Source: Stentor roeselii
Lineage: Eukaryota > Ciliophora > Heterotrichea > Heterotrichida > Stentoridae
Length of the DNA stretch: 64,000 nucleotides
Assembly: GCA_006503475.1 (NCBI GenBank)
Contig: RSEH01000110.1
Coordinates: forward strand, 84,401-148,400
Reading direction: 5' to 3'
Position 1 is the first letter of the stretch, and each line of letters begins with the position of its first letter. A model generated the notes under the pieces. The model was given only the letters and a program-made list of their open reading frames with translations. It did not search any database and was not told the origin of the DNA. Below, one piece after another: positions 55,974-64,000 of the stretch. Position numbers and translations under genes: made by a program.

Positions 55974-57437
55974 TGAAGAAAGATTTTGAAGATAAGTTTA
56001 GTAATAAATTAAGGTTTTTTTAAATTAAAAATTATGAAGAGTTGGCATTTTTTGTTTGATGGCTGAGTTTAAGGTTTATATTTTAGTATGATGCATCATG
56101 GAAATTTAATTTTTGTATATTAGTGTAGGAAAGAAACATTACAAATAAAAATTATACACTTCAATTCAAATTATACTTTTTCACTGTTAAAGCAATGATT
56201 AGCTATAAAGTGAACTAGTAAGTTTAAATCGAAATTTAATGAAGATGAAACTGTTTTAGTTTCTAAATAATAGAGAATTCATAAAATAATAGCACCTATC
56301 CCAATAAAATAGGCCATGCTATGTTAACAGAAAAAATAACAAAAAAGCTGTGAAAAATAGTTTTTTCATATTCATAAAAATATATCTAATCTTTCGCATA
56401 TGTACCTTTCATGAATCATATTAATAGATTTATCATTCTAAGATCTATTTATTTTTCATTATCAATTTACGAATTTTTTAATATGTTGTGAAAGATAAAT
56501 AAAAATTAAAATTAATGATGTTCATCCTTCTATGATAACTATGTATTGAAAAAGTATTTATATATGTGTTATTTTTGAATAAATTTAATTTCTAAAAGAT
56601 ATCATAGCGAAGATAAAACTGACCATAGGAACTCTCCTTGGTGATTTTAATCATTTTTACAGTTATAGTTAGATCTCATACAGAAAAGTGCTATTTAAAG
56701 GAGAGGGTAATTAAAATAAAATTGATATAATATAAATAAATTAGGATATATTAAATTTGAATGATTTGTTTAAATGAAGAATTTTTACTTAGTTGATAAG
56801 TTTAAAAATCTACGAAACCAGCATTTTAATTTATTGAGTATATCTATCAATGCCTAAATTATGTAATTTATTTTATTATAAATGATTAATTTGATAATCT
56901 AAAAAGCATTAATTTCTCTTCTCTTACTCTCAAATCTAAATTCAAATTATTCCAAGATTTCAAATATTACTATTAAGATTATCCAACAATGATATAATTA
57001 ATCAATCTAAATATCTCAACAGAATCTTCAACATAGTCTTTTTCGAAAATTCCACAGTCTCCATAAAAGCAATTTAAAAGCTAAAGAAAATATTATTCTA
57101 AACCTACAAACACTTTCTTACTTCACAGAGAAACCCATCATTTCAAAATGAAGCAACTCCACATTTTCTTCTATATAAATAAAATTAAACCCACCAAAAC
57201 CAACAAAGGTGTTAAAATTCTCATAAATAAATGCAAAATCCATCTTTATCTCCATAAACCTAGCATTAAATAACTTGCTAAATCCCACAAATCTCAAACA
57301 AAATCTTAAATCTCTCAAGCAAAACAATTCCAAACATTATTCCACCTTTTTCAACAAAAACCGTTCCAGTCCTGAAATGATTCTTGAATCGATTACCCGA
57401 AGATTAAATAAAAACTCTTTCCATTATCTTAAAAATA
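55974..57437. other. 1.5-kb AT-rich region
   Basis: No gene is supported. A frame on the plus strand overlaps the start of the next gene (about 57377-57571, MILESITRRLNKN...) but ends in the body of that gene in another frame and lacks features; it could be a short upstream exon only with a non-standard intron. The rest is AT-rich with no RNA or repeat recognised. Confidence 0.55.
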
Positions 57438-57875
57438 ATGCATTCAAGAAAAAAAGAAGTAGCCTCTTCAGGTCAATCCCGCAAAGGAAAGCAGTCAAGT
57501 CTTCAAAACAAGCCAATTCACAAGGTGCTGAAAGACTACAACTCTTGTTATCACCAAAGAATAACCAGTAGAAAAGATATTCCATCAGGAAAAACGAACT
57601 ATACTATCTCTATCAATATGAAAGAATACCCTAAAACTCTTCAGGCTTATAATAATCGAGACTTTTTAGCCAAAAATCATTATTTTCAAGAATTCTCTCA
57701 AGAAAAACCTTTGGAAATTCGAGAAAACTTTACTGGGAAAAGTAAAAAGGTCAGATGTGAAGGACCTTGTGGGAAACTTTATTTGAAGAGTTATTTGAAA
57801 CTTTTCATGGGTCAAGGACTTGGCCGATACATGTGTTCTCAGTGTGTAGAAGAGAATTTGTTTAGAGTTGGTTAG
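57438..57875 (+). CDS. Small protein with C-terminal CxxxC...CxxC zinc-binding pair
   Basis: The 145-residue protein starts at the ATG at 57438 in the usual context (TTAAAAATAATG). Residues 1-95 are basic and polar. The last 40 residues carry VRCEGPCGKLYLKSYLKLFM then GRYMCSQCVEENLF: a C-x3-C and a C-x2-C that could bind one zinc, with hydrophobic residues between. Not recognised; a small adaptor or nucleic-acid-binding protein is possible. The convergent gene (57939) ends 63 bp away. Confidence 0.6.
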   Translation: MHSRKKEVASSGQSRKGKQSSLQNKPIHKVLKDYNSCYHQRITSRKDIPSGKTNYTISINMKEYPKTLQAYNNRDFLAKNHYFQEFSQEKPLEIRENFTGKSKKVRCEGPCGKLYLKSYLKLFMGQGLGRYMCSQCVEENLFRVG

Positions 57876-57938
57876 ATTTATTTAAATGGAGAAGTTATGG
57901 ACTTGTATTGAAAACTTCAGCTGTTTGAGTTTATTAAG

Positions 57939-59306
57939 TTATTCTTTTGTCTTGTACTGTGGATTTTTTCTAATACTTTTAGGAGTTTCAGTTCCACAGA
58001 AGCTTAAAGACTGCTTAGAAGACTTGGAAGATTCCAATCGTGACTCTGAAACTTCAGATGATTTTAAGTAAGGAAGCTGAGTAAAATGAAGTATAGATTG
58101 AAGGCTTTCCTTATGCTTGCAAGATCTGACTTTTATTGAATCAATACTTTCATTGCGGTCCTGTGTGAGTTTTTCCTCAGAAGGCGTTGAATTTTGTATA
58201 TCATAACTAAAACTAAACTCACTTTTTTGTGTTTTATTTGCAAGACCTTTTAATTTTTCATTACTTTTCCTAATTTTTTGCTTAAATTCTTCAACAAAAT
58301 CGCTGTTTAACTCAGAGTTCTTGAAATTAAAAATACTTATCCATTCATCTGAGTCAGAATTGCAAGAACTAGAAATCGCCGATTGATTATCTAGTTTTAT
58401 TTCCTTATTAAGATAATCTTTTTTATTATCTTCTTCAGATACAGAAGATTCACTTTGTTCAAATCTTGTATCATCTGAAAATTTGACTCTTTTTTCACTA
58501 TAAACCGAGTAATTCCTTGAAAGTTTTCTGTTGAAGTTGGTATTAGCAGATAAAATTCCATTTTTAACAGGAGTTTTTTTCACATACTTAATATTCACCT
58601 TTTCAACTGATTTGTTCTTCAGATTTTCTCGAGTTTGTCTGTTGTTTTTCCTTTCCGAGTCGAGAAGTACTGATTTTTTATTCCCTTTTCGATTGTAATT
58701 CGGAAGAGGTGGCAGTTCTTTTTTATTCTTTTTCGTTTTCATCAGCTTGAAGTAATCTCCAACGACTTTACTTCCCTTTTTGTTAAATTTTCTATCAAAG
58801 GTGTTATCTTCACCATCTCTCAAAAAAATCTCTTTTGTTAAGTCCTTTCCTTGTCTTTTGCTAAAATTTTTTACCTTTTCTTTCCCTTCAGAAAGACTTG
58901 AATAGTTATTGGAAGGGTCTGAGCAGTTCTCAAATTTCTTCTTTGAGATAAACTTCGGACTGAGTCCTTCATGGAAGTTTTTGTTTACTTCAACCATGCG
59001 GGTCTTTTCTGCAGATGTTTTTTTGAAATCTGGGCTTTTCAGGTCTTTTGTGATGTTTTCAGTGAAGCTCTTTTTTCGGGATCTTTTGCTTTGAGGCGAG
59101 TTGTTCTTGTATTTAATAGGTTCTGATTGGAGATTGTCTCTGGTTAGTGCTACAGGAATCTGACTGTGGGACTTGGCGTGGACTAGCTTTGATGCTCCTT
59201 TTTCGTCTGATGATTTAGCACGTGGTTGAAGAGGAGGAATAGGTTGGAGACTCTCTTTTGCAAGGTTGTTTGAATTAATTGAATTCAATTTAAACTTTGA
59301 GGACAT
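57939..59306 (-). CDS. Tandem Ser/Lys-rich family, copy A
   Basis: The 455-residue product is Lys/Ser/Asn-rich and mostly disordered. About 60% along it has EKRVKFSDDTRFEQSESSVS, in which RVKF fits the RVxF docking motif for protein phosphatase 1. This is followed by an acidic Ser patch and a short conserved block: DEWISIFNFKNSELNSDFVE then EFKQKIRKSNEKL. The same order of (R/K)VKF, acidic Ser, EW(I/V), and DFVxEFxxKI occurs in the next two genes on the same strand, so the three are tandem paralogues. I do not recognise the family outside this window. A PP1-targeting or cytoskeletal role is only inference. The N-terminal 120 residues are basic, possibly for localisation. Confidence 0.7.
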   Translation of the reverse strand: MSSKFKLNSINSNNLAKESLQPIPPLQPRAKSSDEKGASKLVHAKSHSQIPVALTRDNLQSEPIKYKNNSPQSKRSRKKSFTENITKDLKSPDFKKTSAEKTRMVEVNKNFHEGLSPKFISKKKFENCSDPSNNYSSLSEGKEKVKNFSKRQGKDLTKEIFLRDGEDNTFDRKFNKKGSKVVGDYFKLMKTKKNKKELPPLPNYNRKGNKKSVLLDSERKNNRQTRENLKNKSVEKVNIKYVKKTPVKNGILSANTNFNRKLSRNYSVYSEKRVKFSDDTRFEQSESSVSEEDNKKDYLNKEIKLDNQSAISSSCNSDSDEWISIFNFKNSELNSDFVEEFKQKIRKSNEKLKGLANKTQKSEFSFSYDIQNSTPSEEKLTQDRNESIDSIKVRSCKHKESLQSILHFTQLPYLKSSEVSESRLESSKSSKQSLSFCGTETPKSIRKNPQYKTKE

Positions 59307-59676
59307 GGTATTATTTTTATCGATTCAATGATGATTATTTTTAGTAAAGTGGAAATTTTTTAGTGTTTGAATTAATTTTTTTTTTGGAAGGATTTTGAGT
59401 TTTTTTCTTGGATGGACTTTGGATTAAAATTAAAATTGTGAATTCTTGATAGGTTATTATGTAATTTTTCAGGGATTTCTGGAATAGGAATTATTTGTTG
59501 ATTTATGAGGGATATTCGAATGAATATCAATAAAATCAGTTATTTTAACAATGTATAAATACTATATCAGATATTTTTCCTCCAATCTAATGCAAATACT
59601 TCTTAATCGAACTTCTAAAACTAGTATGAAATAAACACAATCATCACGAGACCAGCAGAAACAAGCACCACAATAT
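59307..59676. other. Intergenic, nothing recognised
   Basis: About 370 bp between copies A and B of the tandem family. AT-rich; holds copy A's promoter and copy B's 3' end. Confidence 0.6.
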
Positions 59677-61095
59677 CTACTTAAAATTCAAGTTTTTATA
59701 ATATGTATTCGCTTCTCGAGCAGACTTTGTCGTAGGATTTTTATTATCTTTAAGGCTCATGTCTTGGAAAATCGAGTCTTTACTATCATAGATAATTCCG
59801 TCCTGCTCACAGTATCTGCTGGAATCACTTTTTTTGTTTTTCAACGCTCCAAGTTTAAGCAGCGGGACTGACTTGTTTTTGATGTCATTTTCCTTGAGTT
59901 TCGGCAGCTCTAAAGCAATTTCAGAGTAACTAGAACCAGAACATTCTTCAGTCTGTGTTTTTGTTTCTTCTACACTTCTTCTCAGGCGATCTTTCAGCAA
60001 CTTATTATCAACACTGATTTTTTCAATGAACTCTCCAACAAAATCACTTGTTTTTCCTGTGAACTGATCACAATTTAAGTTCACCCACTCCGCAGTCTCC
60101 GAGCATGACAAACTAGAATCAGAACCAACTTCACTTTTTTTTTCATATTCCCTGAAGTTCTGGCTAAAATCATTAAATTTCACCTTTTTCTGCCCTTTTT
60201 CACAGAAATTTTGAATATCTTCAGACATCTTTTTAGCCTTCGGAGTTTTAAGTGAGGGTTTCAGCATTTTTCCTCTTGTAGTGATAACTTTTCGTTTATC
60301 ATTAAACTTAAGTTTATTGAAATTTTCTGCTTTCGGACTCTTCGCCTGAAAACCTTCAATCGATGGTTTTTTCGACTTAAAAACAACAGGAGTTTCTTCT
60401 AAAATTTTCTTATTTTTTCCACTTTTTCCATCATTTTTATTTTTTTTTTCCCGAGGTTTCGATTTTTTCCTAAGATCCTGAGGAATTTTAAGTCGATTTC
60501 CAAATATTTCCATTTCTTTTTCCTTAACAACAGGTCTATCCCCACAAGGGCTAGATTTTCCTCTTTCACAACTAGCTCTATGAAAATTTTTAAAACTTTT
60601 CGATTTCTTAAAATTTTGAAGATTTTTCTTATCATTAACAGTTTCGATTTTCTCAAGACTTTCTTTTATCATTGGTTTTGTTCTGATATTCTGAAAATTT
60701 TCATCATTTGTAGTTTTTTTGGAAATTGAGCTAAGAACTCTTTTACCTGAAGAGTCTTTATCAATAGAGCGGTTGCGGACATTGACAATGGAATAAACCG
60801 GGCTGCTGACTTGACTAGAGATGTTTTTTTCTGACGTTAGCTTGATAGGTGGTCGGCCTCTTACAGGAGTACTCGTCAAAGACCTGACCTTAACAGCATC
60901 TTCGTTAATTTCGACGACTCTTGATGCGAATTCGATTCTTTTTACGACCTGATTGAATGTTTTTTCACTTTTGACTTCTTCCAGCTTTTTGAAAGGACTT
61001 TCATTTAAAGGTTTTGCAAGGTTTAAATAAGGTTTCGTGTCACAAGTTTCAGACTCTTGTGAAAAGTTTGATTTATTCTTGAGTTTCATGGCCAT
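59677..61095 (-). CDS. Tandem Ser/Lys-rich family, copy B
   Basis: The 472-residue product (MAMKLKNKSNFSQE) is basic and disordered for its first two thirds, with several Ser-Pro or Thr-Pro sites (VRSLTSTPVRGRPPIK, SLKTPKAKK). Then come the family blocks: KKVKFNDFSQNFREYEKKSE (KVKF, PP1-docking type), an acidic Ser run, TAEWVNLNCDQFTGKTSDFV, GEFIEKISVDNKLLKDRLRR, and a tail with alternating charged residues. Compared with copies A and C it has the longest N-terminus. Copy C ends 18 bp before its ATG, so expression units are very close. Function unknown; see copy A for the motif argument. Confidence 0.7.
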   Translation of the reverse strand: MAMKLKNKSNFSQESETCDTKPYLNLAKPLNESPFKKLEEVKSEKTFNQVVKRIEFASRVVEINEDAVKVRSLTSTPVRGRPPIKLTSEKNISSQVSSPVYSIVNVRNRSIDKDSSGKRVLSSISKKTTNDENFQNIRTKPMIKESLEKIETVNDKKNLQNFKKSKSFKNFHRASCERGKSSPCGDRPVVKEKEMEIFGNRLKIPQDLRKKSKPREKKNKNDGKSGKNKKILEETPVVFKSKKPSIEGFQAKSPKAENFNKLKFNDKRKVITTRGKMLKPSLKTPKAKKMSEDIQNFCEKGQKKVKFNDFSQNFREYEKKSEVGSDSSLSCSETAEWVNLNCDQFTGKTSDFVGEFIEKISVDNKLLKDRLRRSVEETKTQTEECSGSSYSEIALELPKLKENDIKNKSVPLLKLGALKNKKSDSSRYCEQDGIIYDSKDSIFQDMSLKDNKNPTTKSAREANTYYKNLNFK

Positions 61096-61113
61096 GAATA
61101 ATTATTTTGTTAA

Positions 61114-62334
61114 CTATGGCTTATTTTTGAGATTTTCTGGCCTTTCAGGGCAAAAAGAGTTAAAAGGTACTGATTTTACTCGAAAACTTTCAAGACTCGG
61201 GTCTTTCGTGCTTTGAAATAAGTTTTCACTTGACTTGCATCCTTCTTCACTTGAAAGTATCTCATGAAGGTCACTGGAAAGAACTGAGTCAGAATCTCTT
61301 TGAAATTCAGCTTCAAAGTTAAGAAGGTTAAGAGGAAGACTTGGGACTTTTGCTGGTTTTTTATAAGTTTTTTCAGTGATTTTCAATGGGTAGTTCATTG
61401 AAAGACTTTCAGATAATGACAGGTTCAGGTCTGTGCAGAGATCTTTGGAGAGCTGGTTGGTTAAATGTTCTTCGTTTAAGTCAAAAGAAGTGACTCGCTC
61501 TTTGATTAATTTTTGTCTGAACTCTTCGACGTAGTAGCTGTTCGAGCCTTGAAACTTGGAATCTAAGAAGTTGACCCATTCGTCGTTTTCAGTTTCTAAG
61601 GCACTGGACTTGAGGGACTCTTCAATAGGGTGCAAGTCATCTGTTCGGAAGGATTTTGAGAATTTTAAAGACTTGGTCTTTGAGAACTTTCCTTTAGATA
61701 AAATGCTTTTTAGAGGTTTTGAGTCCTTGTTGAAGCAATTCACTGATTTTTCAAAGAAAGCTTCTTTGAACTTCTGAGAAAAATCTTGATTTTTCACTTG
61801 TTTTTCTAAGACTTTTAACTTGTTTCCTAAGTTTTTCGTTTTTAGGGTTTTTTTCTCTTGTTTCGAAGAGTTTTCGAAAGATTTTAAATAATCTGTTGTT
61901 TTATTTAAAGGAATTTCGAGACTGGTTCGTTTAGAGTGAAGTTTAGTGCTCATGCAGGAAATCAGAGACTTTTTTACACCTTTTTTCGCCTTCGGAGAAG
62001 AAGGTTTTGCTGGAGTTTTCGCTGTTTTGAAGTCATTTATCGCAGAATTTTGTGAATCTTGGTTAAATGAAGAACTTTTGCGATGTGAAGGCCGGTAAGA
62101 ACTGGCCTGTGATGATTGAATCTCTTCTGGTTTTTGCAGGTTTTTCTCTGATTTGTGGAAGGAATTTTTCTTGGTTATCAGGTCTTCTTGACTGTTGTTT
62201 TTTTTTAGTTGAAGGTTTTTGATTTTAGAAGATTTTGAAGAATATTCTTTTGCCTTTTTTCCTAACTTTTTAGAGGATTTCGACGTCGGAAAAATTTGGT
62301 GACTGGATATTTGGGATCTTGGTAAGCTGGACAT
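61114..62334 (-). CDS. Tandem Ser/Lys-rich family, copy C
   Basis: The 406-residue product (MSSLPRSQISSHQIFPTSKS) is Ser/Lys-rich. The docking position is degenerate here: KTKSLKFSKSFRTD, with Leu in place of Val. The next block is intact: ENDEWVNFLDSKFQGSNSYY, then VEEFRQKLIKERV. Copies A and B share the same arrangement. The tail includes a repeated Ser-Leu pattern (TDLNLSLSESLSM). If RVxF binding is real, copy C may have lost it, a testable difference. It is the first of the cluster in transcription order; its ATG faces the terminal gene-free region. Confidence 0.7.
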   Translation of the reverse strand: MSSLPRSQISSHQIFPTSKSSKKLGKKAKEYSSKSSKIKNLQLKKNNSQEDLITKKNSFHKSEKNLQKPEEIQSSQASSYRPSHRKSSSFNQDSQNSAINDFKTAKTPAKPSSPKAKKGVKKSLISCMSTKLHSKRTSLEIPLNKTTDYLKSFENSSKQEKKTLKTKNLGNKLKVLEKQVKNQDFSQKFKEAFFEKSVNCFNKDSKPLKSILSKGKFSKTKSLKFSKSFRTDDLHPIEESLKSSALETENDEWVNFLDSKFQGSNSYYVEEFRQKLIKERVTSFDLNEEHLTNQLSKDLCTDLNLSLSESLSMNYPLKITEKTYKKPAKVPSLPLNLLNFEAEFQRDSDSVLSSDLHEILSSEEGCKSSENLFQSTKDPSLESFRVKSVPFNSFCPERPENLKNKP

Positions 62335-64000
62335 ATAATTTAATGCTATGATGATTAATTGTGTAAATAAATCTTGTTTTAATGTGAGAAAATGTTGGAG
62401 TAAGAAGAATTGTTTTTATAATCAGATTGATGAAATTTTGGATCTTGAATGTTATGAGAAGATTTTATTGTTTTAGAGATGGAATGAATGATAATTGATT
62501 AAAGTAGGTGGATTGGTGCTACTGTTTTTTTTAGACCAAATTTAAGACAAATTTATTGTATGATGTTTTTAATTGAAGTATTTCATAATGTGAAAAGGAG
62601 TATAATGAAATGCCTTTACACTTTAAAGTATTCATTTGTCAAACATTATTTCACTTCCAAAAAAACTTGCTGTAACGAGATGCCCATCGACCATTGGAAT
62701 ATTAAAGAGGTTTAGGAAATATTGTTAATATTATACACTAGGGAATGTTTTAAGTGGGTTGTTTATAAAGTGAGCAGAATTTTAGATGGAGCTCCGTATT
62801 TATTAAGCTGAGCACCTGACAAAGTCCTATTCTAAAATTCTTTGCATAAAGTGGGCATTATAATTATTTGCTAAGAATAAATTTATTGAATTTACAATAA
62901 AGAAAAAATTAAATTATTGTATTTCTAGATGAGAACGATTCTGAAAGAGAGTCTTCAGAGAATTAGGAATAAGCAAAAAGCATTATTCTAATCAAGAATA
63001 AAAAATTAAAAATTGAGTAAATTCTAGAATTTTTTTTGGAATATTTAATATTTTATTGGCCGCTTCAGAAATACCAGAAAAACTGAAGATGGAGAAATAA
63101 ATGAATGACTTTAAATTAGTAACTTAAGCTTAAAATTTCTTTATCTGGACCTATAATTAAGAAATAGCTTTAAAATATGTTTAAAATTTGAATAATCTAA
63201 ATTTAAATCATTAGATGGCTTTATTTAAAGAGCAAAAATTTAGCTTATAAAATTTCTACTGTGAATCTGCCTAGTTAAATGATAATAAAGCTAAAGAATT
63301 TATTTGAAAGCTTCAGAGAATTTGTTCAGGCTATAATCCAGAAATATCTTCAATACTAATAATATATCACTTTTTTATGAAGTGCTTTTTAGAATCATTA
63401 ATTCATAAGAAAATATCATCTTGCTCAAAAACTTGTATAGATATAACAACAGTTCTCCTAACTGTATCATTGCTGAAAAATCAAAACCTTTGGTAATTGT
63501 ATATCAGCAACACCTCTCTACTTTAAATATATAAACCAGATAATCTAGAAATTTTTAAAAATCAAGTCCTTGATTACAATTCAGATCTTCGACCAGTTGA
63601 GTTATAAAAATAGGTTTTTTTTTTAGAACAAAACAGAAAATTTCTTTATTGATTTAATTGTCACTTATCTTTAAAATGATTGAAATCTTTCATCCAAAAT
63701 TTGTCTTCAGCAAAACTTAATTAATAATTCAGCCTCTTCGTAAGGTAATTATTCAAAATTGTAAGATGAATATAAAAGTAATAGTGAACTATCCATTAAA
63801 AAATATTGAGAATAGTGCTAGCTTTTTAATATAAATTGATGATTACTCTACTCGATACAGTAGAATTGGTGATAAATTTATGAATAAAGTGACTGAATCA
63901 ACAATAAAGCATCCCTTTCCAAGACAGGTAATAAAGTGGATTTGGTTGAAGAAAAATCATTAAGTAACGATATAAAACATCTACAATACAATTTTAATAG
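62335..64000. other. 1.7-kb AT-rich end region
   Basis: No gene supported. Small GC-richer islands occur near 62665-62700 and 62780-62830. Near 63560-63610 the minus strand has a stretch resembling a 5' tRNA half (TCAACTGGTCGAAGA), but no T-arm or acceptor pairing, so it is not called. Confidence 0.55.

Noticed and set aside
57275-57571. Upstream frame overlapping the small zinc protein
   Set aside because: Frame differs from the 57438 gene, and joining them would need a 16-nt or 13-nt GT-AG intron that is not convincingly present; the ATG at 57438 has a normal context.
63556-63625. Minus-strand stretch resembling a tRNA 5' half (AACTCAACTGGTCGAAGATC)
   Set aside because: No acceptor-stem pairing, no T-arm with GTTCGA-type loop, and D-stem pairs fail; at most a decayed fragment.
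1-64000. CRISPR arrays, bacterial operons, ribosome-binding sites
   Set aside because: The window is eukaryotic (spliceosomal introns, 5S rRNA of eukaryotic type, nuclear gene families); no such features are expected or seen.

Overview
The window is nuclear DNA of a heterotrich ciliate, most likely Stentor coeruleus or a close relative. Four things point there. (1) It is AT-rich with very short intergenic gaps. (2) TAA, TAG and TGA all act as stops (TGA ends the kinase at 22517), so the code is standard, unlike Blepharisma where UGA is read as Trp. (3) Conserved proteins are interrupted by 15-nt GTAA...AG introns; I place nine, and all nine have A at position 10. (4) The protein families are typical of a large free-living ciliate. 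Species assignment is inference; no database was searched. Introns that keep the frame open could still be hidden inside long coding regions.

Layout. 0-7.7 kb: a 5'-truncated EAG/CNG-type channel, a small acylation-type protein, a secreted protein of two duplicated domains, a 7TM-PIP-kinase fusion split over four exons, a small membrane protein and a coiled-coil protein. 7.7-12.15 kb: a gene-free AT-rich block with a 53-bp tandem repeat. 12.15-20.2 kb: a divergent Ran-like GTPase, prefoldin subunit 1, a CDC50 flippase subunit (with a candidate 14-nt intron), an RS-rich protein, HMG-CoA lyase and two tandem C2H2 zinc-finger paralogues. 21-29 kb: an AMPK/SNF1-like kinase, a second coiled-coil paralogue, an acylated START protein, a coiled-coil protein, a TPR-IQ protein and a disordered protein. 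29-29.6 kb: two 5S rRNA genes 360 bp apart. 29.6-43.5 kb: LYR protein, multipass membrane protein, B-box/kelch protein, tyrosyl-tRNA synthetase, a degenerate protease-kelch fusion, a RING/B-box/PHR protein, and an ankyrin-SAM protein with a CaaX end. 43.7-56 kb: a tetraspan-coiled-coil-EF-hand protein, a Cys-rich acylated protein, a receptor with two Venus-flytrap-like modules, a membrane RBR E3 ligase and a PWI splicing protein. 57-62.3 kb: a small zinc protein and three tandem paralogues of an unrecognised Ser/Lys-rich family with a possible PP1-docking motif. The last 1.7 kb holds nothing I recognise.

The genes do not form one pathway. Signalling and membrane functions are over-represented (channel, 7TM lipid kinase, flytrap receptor, AMPK-like kinase, START protein, ubiquitin ligases), beside ordinary housekeeping genes. 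The striking architectural feature is compaction. Convergent neighbours have abutting or overlapping stop codons, and several same-strand neighbours are separated by only 6-18 bp, so mRNA ends must overlap or be shared.

Best candidates for something undescribed: the 14-nt intron, the three-gene tandem family at 57.9-62.3 kb, the ultra-tight same-strand gene pairs, and the architectures of the tetraspan-EF-hand, flytrap and pseudoprotease-kelch proteins.
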